Notes under the pieces: generated by a model
What the model was told of the DNA's origin: nothing
The model's database searches: none
Seen by the model: the letters and a program-made list of their open reading frames with translations, nothing else
Program-made: the position numbers and the translations under genes
Part shown: piece after piece, positions 20,307 to 29,318 of the stretch
Layout of the letters: every line of letters starts with the position of its first letter
Position numbering within the stretch: the first letter of the stretch is position 1
Assembly (NCBI GenBank): GCA_000818945.1
Contig: KN805441.1
Span: 62,001 to 126,000, forward strand
Reading direction: 5' to 3'
DNA from: Schizochytrium sp. CCTCC M209059
Lineage: Eukaryota > Sar > Bigyra > Thraustochytrida > Thraustochytriidae
Length of the DNA: 64,000 bases

Positions 20307-22427
20307 CTACGTTGACATACATGCACGAAGGCAACCAGCTGGCAAGCGAAATGAGATGGGTCTAACAGTGAATGCACAGATAAATGTTTGACAAATAAAG
20401 TTACGAATGCCGAACCTTGAGGGGAAGAAAATGAGAAAGAATTGTCCCCCCCCCCCCCCCCCCCCCGCGCCAAATTCGGCACAAGCATTGTAAACGTCGC
20501 CTCGCTGGAACTCCTCAGCCTCGTTGAAGACCATCTCCCATCCCCCATAAGCATACTCGGAGGCAACCGTCAAGTCCGGGCCGAGCGATGATGGCTCGCG
20601 GTGCACCGCGGTGATGAGCTCTGTCATTTCATTCCAGATGGTAGGACCCAAATTCGTGCCAGGATAATCAGAAATCGTGGGATTTCCGTTGGCTTCAAGA
20701 AAGTGAATGTTTTGATCGGCGTCAATCATCCAGTCGAGCCCAAAGAGCATAAAGGCTCCCGGACGCCGCTTCAGGCGCATGCGCGCAGCCTGAAAGACAA
20801 AATTCGTCGCACGCTTGACGTACTGGCGAAAATGATCATCCATAAAGTTGGCCGGAAAGTGAGCTTCCTGCGTCAGGTAGTCACCGAGCTGCGCAAAACT
20901 CCAGAAATGGCCCTCGGTATTGTCCTGGACCTTGTGGTTCGTAATGTGGCCTGCGCGCGAAAAGCTCGAGCCCGAGTACGCTTTCGACGATCGTCGAATA
21001 AACCCCTTGTGGTAAAAGACGATAAACGGCTTGGTCGAAGCAATGAGCAGATACGTGCGCAAATCAAACTTTCGGCCCTCAATGAGCTGTGGATTGGCAA
21101 TGTAATCCATCATAATGTACCCGGCGCTGCCCTTTTTGTCCTTGGTGCATCGTCCGTACCGCTTCTTGATATCGTACTTCAGACCCTTGTAAATTTTGAT
21201 ATTCTTGCCATGGTAAGATCCGCCGTCCTTGCCGATCCACAGCTTTTCCGCGTTTTCAGGGGCCATGGCAACCTTGAAGAAGCGCTCGCAGTCAACTTTC
21301 TCCCTTAAATTGTATTGCGGAGGAGAAAGCTTTAGCGCCGAGTACTCGCAGCCATGTTTGTTTGCAAGAGCAACTTTGCAGCGAAGTTGCGCGCCCTTGG
21401 TACCGCCAATGCATGAGCTCTTGGAAATTTGGCTAATCATTTTGCCTGTCGAACCCGGCACCTTAGAGATCGGCTTGGTCACATAGAGCGCTACAGGTGC
21501 CGTAGGATCATATCGATGTCTCCAGCCGGCGTGTTCCCAGGCGTGGAAAAGACTGATAAACTTGGTGTTTACGACGCGAAAGGTCTTGTGCAGTTTGTTG
21601 GAAACCTGAGGCAAGAGCTCAAACTTGCCATTCTCCGGCACCGAGAAACCGAGCTCACTCGGCCGCACAAGCACAGGCTCGTCTTCCTCATCATCTTCGT
21701 CCTCGTCATCTTCAGCCTCTACGAGCGGCTCGGACTCCCCGCGCTCTTCTTCGCTACGATCGACGACAAGACCAGCAAGTGCACCAGCATCTTCGCCCAC
21801 AATTTCATCAGAGCTCGGATCGTCCTCTGTTTGCTCTGAAACCTCCTCAAGCACATTCTCTACATCAGAATCGGCGACGCCATCGACGTTCTCCCGGCTC
21901 AGGGCCGCGCTGTCACGGTCACGGTGGTAATCGCTGTCCTTGTTGTTGTTGTTGTTGTTGTTGTTACCAACTGGGTTCTCTTCGTAGCCGTCAAGAGTCA
22001 GAGACACCTCGTCAGTCTCTTCGGGAGCCTGCAGATCAGACGGGCTATCCGTTAGAGGCTGCGAGGCTTGTGGCTCTTCATGACGGAGAGAGGCGCGTTG
22101 TTTCTGGAGCGCGACCTGCTTGATCTGCTCCACGGTTTCGTCGAGTTCGAGGTCTGGCTGTTTGTTGAGGCGCGCATTTTCGCGCTGCAGGGCTTCAACG
22201 CGGCTCTGCAGGTCGGCAACGGCCTGATGCAGGCGTCCGAGCTCGCGATCATGCTCGGCTTGCCGCTCTTGAGCAGCGTCGTCGGCCTCTACCGCCGCAA
22301 AGAGCGCGCTCGGCTCGAACCGCTGCAGCGGGCCATTCTCACACGCCACCCGCCCGTCCAGGGCCAGCAGCGCCACTGCGCACAGACAGACCAGCGACAC
22401 CACGTCGCGGAACCGCACGAGGCCCAT
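20307..22427 (-). CDS. TTL-family ATP-grasp ligase with signal peptide
   Basis: A 706-residue protein. Residues about 8-28 (VVSLVCLCAVALLALDGRVAC) are a signal peptide or anchor, so the catalytic part should be in the secretory lumen or outside. A coiled coil (about 50-110, DRELGRLHQAVADLQSRVEAL) and long acidic, Asn-run linkers follow. The TTL (ATP-grasp) domain covers about 300-640. It shows LWIGKDGGSYHGKNIKIYKG, a GYIMMDYIANPQLIEGRKFDLRTY core with the R-x-D-L-R lysine/arginine cluster, and the metal-binding DWMIDADQNIHFLEANGNP. TTL enzymes ligate amino acids to tubulin or other protein tails; the substrate here is unknown and a lumenal TTL is unusual. The start is the ATG at 22427 before the signal peptide. 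The last ~50 codons lie beyond a 21-base C run (poly-Gly), so the true C-terminus is uncertain. Confidence 0.75.
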   Translation of the reverse strand: MGLVRFRDVVSLVCLCAVALLALDGRVACENGPLQRFEPSALFAAVEADDAAQERQAEHDRELGRLHQAVADLQSRVEALQRENARLNKQPDLELDETVEQIKQVALQKQRASLRHEEPQASQPLTDSPSDLQAPEETDEVSLTLDGYEENPVGNNNNNNNNKDSDYHRDRDSAALSRENVDGVADSDVENVLEEVSEQTEDDPSSDEIVGEDAGALAGLVVDRSEEERGESEPLVEAEDDEDEDDEEDEPVLVRPSELGFSVPENGKFELLPQVSNKLHKTFRVVNTKFISLFHAWEHAGWRHRYDPTAPVALYVTKPISKVPGSTGKMISQISKSSCIGGTKGAQLRCKVALANKHGCEYSALKLSPPQYNLREKVDCERFFKVAMAPENAEKLWIGKDGGSYHGKNIKIYKGLKYDIKKRYGRCTKDKKGSAGYIMMDYIANPQLIEGRKFDLRTYLLIASTKPFIVFYHKGFIRRSSKAYSGSSFSRAGHITNHKVQDNTEGHFWSFAQLGDYLTQEAHFPANFMDDHFRQYVKRATNFVFQAARMRLKRRPGAFMLFGLDWMIDADQNIHFLEANGNPTISDYPGTNLGPTIWNEMTELITAVHREPSSLGPDLTVASEYAYGGWEMVFNEAEEFQRGDVYNACAEFGAGGGGGGGQFFLIFFPSRFGIRNFICQTFICAFTVRPISFRLPAGCLRACMST
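20446..20466. repeat. 21-base C homopolymer inside the TTL-like coding end
   Basis: An uninterrupted C run, read as poly-Gly on the minus strand. A length change of one or two bases gives three different C-termini: the annotated tail, a tail ending SLLDPSHF..., or a stop about 15 codons on. It could be a sequencing-length error or true slippage. Confidence 0.85.
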
Positions 22428-23285
22428 GCTCGCGCCTCCTGCGTCTCTCCGCGCGCGCGCGCAGACCCGCTCAAGCCCGACTGGCTTTGTGTCTTTGCCT
22501 GGCTTGGATGGCCTCACGCTCACCGGCTATCGCATTGAGGCCATTATTATGATCCCTCTGCCGCGGTAATAAGACCTATCGCAGGCCTAGCCTCCGAGTC
22601 AGGCTCAGGCTGGTGCTACGACGAGGGGGGCAGCGCTGCTTCGAGACAGATGCCCATTCCGGGTCGCGCAAACAATTCGATCTTAAACTCGATCGTAGTC
22701 GCATGCAGCAGGAATAGATTCAAGCGTGCGCCGAGAGTCGAGACCCGGCGAGTCGAACACTTGCGCATGAGGGAACTGTGCCTGTGCTGCTAGTGATCGT
22801 CAAGCACCTACCTATCTCAACATGAAAAGAACCTGATGAAGAGAAATGAAATTTCGAAGCGTAACTCCTTGCTCGAGCTGAGGGTTCGAGTAGTCTCTCC
22901 TACATTCACATCAGGCAAAGCAAACATTCTCCAGCTCGAATGGACATTAGAATTTGCCTAAAAACTGCAAAAAAACTTCGAGCAGCCTGCTTGCCTACTT
23001 GCTTGCTTGCTTGCCCCTGCAAAAGAGAAAAACGAGCACTTCGTTGGTCAGCCCCGGCCCGTTCTCGGTTCGAGAGTACGCGATCTTGTCATGGTCGGCA
23101 GCAGCCAGCTGCGGCGTGATACCATTCCATGTCAATGTCTAGCAGAGCTTCAGTCTGTCAAGACGAATGTGGGAGCTGTGGGTGTGTGCATTGCAGCCCG
23201 AAAGATCAGAGGCAGCGCTCCAGCACGTGCCGCCCGTCCGTCGCGCCTCCAATGTTGAAATCGAAGAGGCCAGGGGGAGGTGACG
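22428..23285. promoter_or_regulatory. Divergent promoter region, TTL-like / ARM kinase
   Basis: 858 bp between divergent starts. CTTG tetranucleotide repeats lie at about 22986-23015. AGGCCTAG occurs at about 22584-22591. No supported ORF or RNA gene. Confidence 0.4.
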
Positions 23286-26200
23286 ATGGACGCCACCTCC
23301 GGCATCGCGCTCGTGCTGCAGCTTGCGCGAGACGGCGCCTCCCTTCTGGAGGGCGCCGTAGCATGCAAGCGACAGGCAGCGCGCCTCCAGCGCGCGCTCT
23401 CGCAGTTTGCCTCCCGTCTCGAGCAGCTGCGCGAGACGGACGTCAACGTAGCTCAGCTCGAAGCGGAGCTGCGCAGCCTTCTCGTCCTTTTGAAGCCGTA
23501 TTTTGGCGATACTGCTCGCATCGGCCTTGCCGCAAAGACACTCTTGCTCTTCCAGGTGAAAGCCATCCGGCAAGCACTTGCAAAGGCGGGGCAACATCTT
23601 CAAACGTGCCTTCAACTCTGTCAGCTGGATCGGCAATCTGGGCAGCTTCGGGAACTCTGGCAGGGGCGAACTGCTGTAAGGCTCGCAGAAGAGGCCAAGG
23701 ACGACGAAGATGCGCGTAATGAACTGCTACGCCTGCTTGAAACTCTGCAAAGGCGTGGCCTTCTCAACAGCGCTTCAGAAAAAATCCTCTCGCTTCTTCA
23801 GAAAAATCCCGACATGGACGCCGGAGCTCTCTTTGAAGGACAGCTCGGGACTCGCCGTCAGCGCCGAGCTCTTGGGCGTCTCACAATCAGTCTTGCTCGG
23901 GCCGAAGAGGTCGAGGCTGCTTCGCTTGGAAGAGATCAAGTCTTCATCAAGTCTCCGTTGCAGGTTCTTGGCGAAGGCCAGTTCGGTCAGGTCATTCTCG
24001 GCGTACTTCGACGCGATGACGGATCGGAAGTCGAGACTGCAATAAAGCGCGTCAACCCCGACGGTCGCGGCATGCAGTTCTGGGAGCAGCAAGCTCTTAT
24101 GCGCGAAGCTGCGAGCTTGAATGGACTCAGGCATGCCAACATTGTCTGTCTCCTCGGAACGTGCATTCTTCAGAACCGCTTTCATCTTGTCATGGACAAG
24201 TGCGACATGTCGCTGTACGATCTCTTGTACCAAGGGGAGGCCGACGCGATGTCAGCACTGACTCTTGACGATAAAGAAGCCATTCTGCGTGGGATCGCTC
24301 GCGGTCTAGATTACCTCCATAGCAAATTGGTACTGCACCGTGATCTCAAGCCAGCCAATATCCTGCTTAATCACAATCTTGGTCTCGTCAAGCTGGCGGA
24401 CTTTGGGCTCGCCACGCAGCTCGAGTCCAACAGTAGTGTCGCCGACACCGTCTCATTTGCTGGTACACCTGTCTATATGGCACCTGAAGTTTTGCAGGTG
24501 CCTGCCCGATGGACAACGCGCGCGGATGTCTATGCCTTCGGTATAGTCATGTGGGAAGTCTACCATGGCAGATCGCCTTTTACACGAGTGCTCTCGATCA
24601 CAGATCTACAGACCCGAGTGTTGAACGGAGAGCGACCCACCATTTCCGACGAGATTGTGGTGCGTCCGTGGGTCGTGCCTCTGATCCAGCGGTGCTGGGA
24701 ACATGACCCGGAGAACCGCCCACTTGCATCTGAGCTCCTCAAAATCTTTGAAGGCCGCAAAAATGTACGTCGATCGGCACGACTCATTCGCGGTATGGTG
24801 TCAGTGTTTTCGCGACGCCGCAGCGGTCGAAATGTCGCAGAAAGCATGAGCACCGAACTTGTGCAGAGTCTTGCACGCGAGGTATCACAGAAGTCAGATC
24901 GGCTTTCGCAAGCGCTGGAAGCACTTCGTGAGATCCTCGAGCAAGAATACCATGCCGGCGAAGGTGACGTGGTACGTGCAGATGTCCGGTCGCGCGGAAT
25001 CATTCTGAGCATGAAACGACTTCTTGAACACGACACGGATGTAGACATCCTAACAAAAGCTCTTTGGGTGCTTCGCTTCGCACTGTCTGGCTCTACGGGC
25101 AGACCATTTCGCATGGCCGCCGTTCACTCGCATGGACTCGGCAAGATTGTGATCAACATGTTTCAAGCTTTTCGCGAGCACGAAGATCTTCAAGGAGCGG
25201 CTTGCGGGTTTGTGATGGTTGTTGCGAATGCCAGTGACGCCAACGGGGTGAGCCTTGTTCAAGACATGAAGGCCGGCGATGAGATTGTCGCGGCCATGCG
25301 CGCGCATCGCACAAGTGACACCGTGCAAACAGAGGCCTGCGGAGCACTTTGGCATCTCGCAGAGAACATTGCTCGCAACATGGAAATTCTCGGGCAAGAG
25401 CTCAGAGTTGGCAGAGATATCGTTGGGGCGATGCGCTCGCATCCAGGAAGCCGGACCGTGCAAGCAAATGCATGCGGAGCTCTTTGGGCACTCGCGATCG
25501 ACAGCAACAACCGCGTCATCCTTGGTCAAAGACTCAGGGTCGGCAGCTACATTGTCGCAGCCATGCGAGCTCACCGCACGAGTGTAAAGGTGCAGCAAAA
25601 TGCGTGTAAATCTCTTTGGAAGCTTGCTGGTGATACCAACAATCGCGTGATTCTTGGACAAACGCTAAATGCTGGTCAGGCGGTCGTCGCGGCCATGCGT
25701 AGGCATCCAACGAACGAAGGCGTGCAGAACTTTGCTTGCTCCGCTCTTTCTGACCTCGCAGGGAATGCCCGCAACCGTGCAATTTTGGGCCAAGAACTGA
25801 ATGCCGGCGAGGTGATTGTGGCTGCTATGTGCGCGCATCCCAGAAGTGCGATTGTTCGGGAGAAAGCCTGTGCGGCTCTTTCGGCTCTCGCAATGGATGG
25901 CCGCAACAAGGTGATTCTTGGGCAAGAGCTCAAGGTTGGCAAGGAGATCGCCAAGGCCATGCGCGAACATCGCACACGCGAGGGCGTGCAGAAGAATGCA
26001 TGCCGGGCTATAGGAGCCCTTGCTTTGGATAATCGCAATCGTGAAATCCTTGCTCAAGAGGTCAAGATCGGCGAGCAGATCGTTGTGGCCATGCGCTCCC
26101 ATGCTGCGAAAAAGGTTGTGCAGACGCATGCATGCGAGGCTATTTGCAGCCTTGCTTTGAACGAGCGGAACAGGGTGATCTTCGGCCAAGAGCTCAACGT

Positions 26201-26684
26201 TGGCAAGTACATCGCCGAGGCCATGCGCACGCATCGAAGGTGCGAAAGGGTACAACAGGAAGCATGTCTTGCTCTCCAGATTCTTGCAATAAATGACCGC
26301 AACGAGACCATCTTTGCGCAAGAGTGCAAGGTCGGCAAGGAGATTGCTGCGGCAATGCGTGCAAATTGTGCGGATGCGGCAGTTCAAGAAAATGCATGTG
26401 GAGCTCTTTGGAATCTCTCCTTCAAGAGTCGCAACAAGACCATCCTTGGGCAAGAAGTCATGGTCGGCAAGGAAATCGTTATGGCCATGCGCATGCACCC
26501 TTGGAGTGAAGGCTTGCAAAAGAAAGCGTGCGGCGCTCTTCGAAATCTTGCACTCGATTTAACTGTGCGATCAGTTCTTCGAAGGCAAGGCGCTGTGCAA
26601 GCAGTTCAGCGCACGTGTCAGCGCTTCCCATCGCTTCAAACTGCCAAGGAAGCGAGATCAAGACTGACTTGTGGCGATGTCTGA
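23286..26684 (+). CDS. TKL-like protein kinase with N-terminal helical domain and C-terminal ARM-repeat array
   Basis: An 1132-residue, three-part protein. Residues 1-200 are amphipathic helices (IALVLQLARDGASLLEGAV, LQRALSQFASRLEQL, LLLFQVKAIRQALAKAGQHL) resembling four-helix MLKL/HeLo or plant MCAfunc domains. Residues about 226-500 are a kinase with an intact core: GEGQFG (229-234), AIK (K254), HRDLKPAN (351-358), DFG (372-374) and APE (399-401). CWEHDPENRPLASELLKIFEG is TKL-like. Residues about 560-1110 are ARM repeats, at least ten of them 44 residues apart with the frame 'ILGQELxVGxxIVxAMRxH...VQxxACxALxxLA...NR'. It is presumably a cytosolic signalling kinase. The N-terminal domain is inferred from helix pattern only. 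The ATG at 23286 follows an in-frame GTG at 23280. Confidence 0.85.
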   Translation: MDATSGIALVLQLARDGASLLEGAVACKRQAARLQRALSQFASRLEQLRETDVNVAQLEAELRSLLVLLKPYFGDTARIGLAAKTLLLFQVKAIRQALAKAGQHLQTCLQLCQLDRQSGQLRELWQGRTAVRLAEEAKDDEDARNELLRLLETLQRRGLLNSASEKILSLLQKNPDMDAGALFEGQLGTRRQRRALGRLTISLARAEEVEAASLGRDQVFIKSPLQVLGEGQFGQVILGVLRRDDGSEVETAIKRVNPDGRGMQFWEQQALMREAASLNGLRHANIVCLLGTCILQNRFHLVMDKCDMSLYDLLYQGEADAMSALTLDDKEAILRGIARGLDYLHSKLVLHRDLKPANILLNHNLGLVKLADFGLATQLESNSSVADTVSFAGTPVYMAPEVLQVPARWTTRADVYAFGIVMWEVYHGRSPFTRVLSITDLQTRVLNGERPTISDEIVVRPWVVPLIQRCWEHDPENRPLASELLKIFEGRKNVRRSARLIRGMVSVFSRRRSGRNVAESMSTELVQSLAREVSQKSDRLSQALEALREILEQEYHAGEGDVVRADVRSRGIILSMKRLLEHDTDVDILTKALWVLRFALSGSTGRPFRMAAVHSHGLGKIVINMFQAFREHEDLQGAACGFVMVVANASDANGVSLVQDMKAGDEIVAAMRAHRTSDTVQTEACGALWHLAENIARNMEILGQELRVGRDIVGAMRSHPGSRTVQANACGALWALAIDSNNRVILGQRLRVGSYIVAAMRAHRTSVKVQQNACKSLWKLAGDTNNRVILGQTLNAGQAVVAAMRRHPTNEGVQNFACSALSDLAGNARNRAILGQELNAGEVIVAAMCAHPRSAIVREKACAALSALAMDGRNKVILGQELKVGKEIAKAMREHRTREGVQKNACRAIGALALDNRNREILAQEVKIGEQIVVAMRSHAAKKVVQTHACEAICSLALNERNRVIFGQELNVGKYIAEAMRTHRRCERVQQEACLALQILAINDRNETIFAQECKVGKEIAAAMRANCADAAVQENACGALWNLSFKSRNKTILGQEVMVGKEIVMAMRMHPWSEGLQKKACGALRNLALDLTVRSVLRRQGAVQAVQRTCQRFPSLQTAKEARSRLTCGDV

Positions 26685-27033
26685 AAAGATGGACAATCTC
26701 AGATCGTCGCAAGTATAGTCGTCTTTGTTCCATCCATTGTCCAATAAAATGCGTCATCTTTTGCGCAAGTGATTATACGAAGATAAGACGGATTCTTTGA
26801 AAAACAGTTTTGCAAAATAAATGCATTTGTTGAATTTTGTTTTGCTTAGCTCGATCCACGTTTTGACAGCAACACATCATCGAGTGACAGAGGACTTTAT
26901 GGCGAACAACGGCCACCTTTTTTCACAATAAACACCAGCAAGAAAGTTCGTTCTGGTGGTAAAGGAAATTCCCCGACTTCCCTTCGAACGCGTCAATCTT
27001 GGGGACGAAATCTTTTGGAACGAAGCTGTGCAT
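26685..27033. other. Convergent 3' region, kinase / S1 protease
   Basis: A 349-bp AT-rich spacer. AATAAA occurs at 26743-26748, 59 bases after the kinase stop, with further copies near 26816 and 26929. These are probable poly(A) signals for the plus-strand transcript. No gene seen. Confidence 0.5.
26743..26748 (+). terminator. Probable poly(A) signal of the ARM kinase
   Basis: AATAAA in the context CCAATAAAAT. The same CCAATAAA occurs 83 bases after the Kelch-BTB gene (44303-44308), and AATAAA lies 95 bases after the YeeE-like gene (47200-47205). Confidence 0.45.
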
Positions 27034-28230
27034 CTAAACTGCGGACATGGTTTGTTCTCCGGAGTCCGAGTCAGAGCTGTCCGAGTCCGACGAATGTCCT
27101 CGAGAATCACTCGGAGACGACCTAGCTTCCTCCTTTGGAGCGTCGGCACGTTGCTTTCGACGCCGGTAGCGGCTGGAAACAGCCAAGATCAAAATCAAAC
27201 CTACGACGACACTCACGATCGATGCTATGACGATATATGTGTGAATAACGGAGGGCGTGGTGTCAGATCCTTTTGCTCCTGAACCAGCAGTACCATGCGT
27301 CGCCGGCGCAAAGCTTGGGGCGAATGTAAGGTTCTGGAGGTCGGTTGATTCGATGGGCTGATGGCTAGGTGCAAGCGTTTGCACACTTGGCAAAGTAGTC
27401 GGCGTGAGCGTTGGAGCACTGGTCTGGACAACATCCGGCTGTAAATTCGTCACGTTCGAGATCCATCGCGAGAGTTTAGAAATGCTGGTGTAAATTCCAA
27501 CGCTACCCAGCTGATTACACTTGTCTCCCCATGATGTAATACCGACCTGACGCAAGATTCCCGACGAGTCTGTACCATACAAGGGTCCCCCACTATCACC
27601 TACGCAAGTGTTACGCAACAGAGTGGCGTTTCCTGCGCAAACATTCGTATCGAACACACGACCACTGTACGTTTCGTTGCAAGCGGAGAGTCCTACGACG
27701 GGAACTGTCGTTTCACGTAGCCTGTTCACAAACGGGGTCCCCGCGTCTTCTTCATAGGTAAGTCCCCAGCCAGCAACATAGAGAAGACGCCCAGAAGACT
27801 CTAATCGCGATATGCTGTTGTTCCAATTGAGGCGGACAGGTTCGACGTCAGTGACTTCGTCCTCAAGCTCCAAAACAACAAGGTCATCGCGTACATCCGA
27901 GCGTCCGCTCCCAACGGGGGGATACATATAGTCTGGTGGAAAATGAGTAGCCTTAACCCTGGCAATAACCGCATTACCATCGTCATCCTCGAGATTCGTT
28001 GTATTGAAGACCAAGCGCTCAGGTATGTAGATGCTTTCCAGACAGTGTCCCGCGGAGAGAGCAAACCTTGGCGCGATCAGACTTGCGCCGCAAAAATGAT
28101 CATTGCCCAAGGCGAAAGAGTCTTGCATGGAACCTATCCATGCCAGCGAGCTTTGCGGGACGAGGGTGCCGCCAATGATGCGCGCTTGCGTCTCCCTCCG
28201 CGGTCTTTTCTTGGACCCTTTCTCGTGCAT
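27034..28230 (-). CDS. Membrane-anchored chymotrypsin-fold (S1) serine protease
   Basis: A 398-residue protein. Residues 17-255 are an S1 peptidase: an activation-type RIIGG (R17-I18), catalytic H62 in SAGHC, D116 in DVRDDLVVL, and S213 in GDSGGPL. The residue at the trypsin D189 position is Asn (N207), so Arg/Lys specificity is not predicted. A Thr/Pro/Ser-rich stalk (about 265-320) leads to a TM helix (YIVIASIVSVVVGLILILAV, about 327-346) and a basic then acidic, phosphorylatable SDSDSSDSDSG tail. That is a type I layout, but no signal peptide is seen. The first ATG, at 28230, follows an in-frame TGA. Either an upstream exon is missing (a GTAAGA donor-like site lies near 28372 and an AG acceptor near the ATG), or secretion uses another route. 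Confidence 0.8.
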   Translation of the reverse strand: MHEKGSKKRPRRETQARIIGGTLVPQSSLAWIGSMQDSFALGNDHFCGASLIAPRFALSAGHCLESIYIPERLVFNTTNLEDDDGNAVIARVKATHFPPDYMYPPVGSGRSDVRDDLVVLELEDEVTDVEPVRLNWNNSISRLESSGRLLYVAGWGLTYEEDAGTPFVNRLRETTVPVVGLSACNETYSGRVFDTNVCAGNATLLRNTCVGDSGGPLYGTDSSGILRQVGITSWGDKCNQLGSVGIYTSISKLSRWISNVTNLQPDVVQTSAPTLTPTTLPSVQTLAPSHQPIESTDLQNLTFAPSFAPATHGTAGSGAKGSDTTPSVIHTYIVIASIVSVVVGLILILAVSSRYRRRKQRADAPKEEARSSPSDSRGHSSDSDSSDSDSGEQTMSAV

Positions 28231-28885
28231 TCTGCTTCACTCGTCCTGTTGCGCGCTCGTTCCGAACGCTCGAGCAGACGAACACGTGACAGAAGGGCGA
28301 GCAAGAAGGCCTCTTTCTCTCGCTCTCTCTCCCTCTCGATCGTTTGGCGTCTCGCAAGCTCCGGCGGTCTTACGCCCGCTCTGCGCAGCGCACGCAAGCA
28401 GGCTGCTCGTCTGTCTGCCCTGCCACAAGACTGCCTTGACTATAACTTTCTCACTGTCAGTCGGTCGTCGCTGAGGCGTAGTATAATATCACCCGCGGTA
28501 AAAAGGACTCCCTCTCAGATCAACCTGAGAAGGAAGGCTCTTTGACTAAAGGCTCGTATGCTGGTGCAGCCTGGGTCGGCCGTGTCCCTCGGCCAGACGG
28601 GGATCACGAGAAAGGTCATTGGAGCGGGGGGGGGAGAGACGCCTGGCTTCGGATCGGTCTGAAACGTGCGAATCCGGGCTTTACCAGCCGCACAACTTCG
28701 AAGACGAAAATTTACCGCTTGTACGGACCACACGAAGTGGTGGCAATCGACGCTAATTACATTTTAAAGTAAAGCGACAGGTTCACGACTTACATGGCTG
28801 TGCTCTAGCATCATTACTCCTCTGCATATTATTTCGTGAGGCAGGCGTAATAATCTAGTGGGGGTGGTTTTTGAGCTTTAAGGAA

Positions 28886-28908
28886 TGCACGTTTGCGGCA
28901 AACGTGCA
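28886..28908. repeat. Perfect inverted repeat, 11-bp arms, 1-base centre
   Basis: Left arm TGCACGTTTGC (28886-28896), single G, right arm GCAAACGTGCA (28898-28908). It is too tight a loop for a stable RNA hairpin and fits a symmetric protein-binding site better. Confidence 0.75.
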
Positions 28909-29009
28909 GATTTGGTCGCGTTGAGGTCACACTACCTTTCAACTTTAGTTCACGCCCTTTCTTTTCTTGAGACAATGCGTCTCCCTCCGTCACGCACATA
29001 AGTCATACG

Positions 29010-29185
29010 TAGTCTTTCCAGCTTGCATCCCGTCGGCGTGCGATGCAAATGACGAGGAGTGTCATGATATGCTCGAGTACTACAATGAGAACAAAATCGT
29101 CAAAATAGTTGAGGGCTGTTCACTAACTTTCCGTTTTTATTCCAATGCCAAAGAAAGGCAAGGCTCTCTAAGCTTCCTTTTCTAG
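29010..29185 (+). pseudogene. Possible remnant of a Cys-containing extracellular domain
   Basis: A short open frame (in frame from a TTG at 28967, no ATG upstream) encodes FPACIPSACDANDEECHDML and on to KIVEGCSLTFRFYSNAK. The CxPSxC spacing recalls the start of NRF (nose-resistant-to-fluoxetine) lumenal domains, but only about 55 residues are present and no partner exon is found. It could be a lone exon (TTTCCAG precedes the Cys block) or a decayed fragment. Confidence 0.22.
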
Positions 29186-29318
29186 AATAGTGGCACAAGC
29201 ACTCTTCGTGATCTGTTTGAAAATTCAAAAAAGAAAGAATAGTACACCACTCACAGATAGCGAGGCGCGCAAGATCCAAAGGAGTTTTCCGCTTTTCCGG
29301 TCCAGTCAGAAAAGAACC

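Larger units (their letters stand above)
28231..29318. other. Intergenic region between S1 protease and SND3-like gene
   Basis: About 1.1 kb. The part next to the protease is its promoter/leader, with a GATATTATAC-like box on the minus strand at about 28481-28490 and a purine-rich run of GA repeats at about 28313-28335. A perfect palindrome lies at 28886-28908 and a possible gene remnant at 29010-29185. A 76-codon frame at 28542-28772 (+) has no recognisable domain. Confidence 0.4.

Noticed and set aside
22860..22920. GGTTCGAG word as a tRNA T-loop
   Set aside because: The five-base T-stem does not pair and no other arms fit.
25665..26519. Minus-strand 284-codon repetitive frame opposite the ARM array
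   Set aside because: Periodicity comes from the 132-bp ARM units on the other strand.
28640..28720. Possible tRNA near a GAATCCGGGC word
   Set aside because: No acceptor, D or anticodon stem could be paired.
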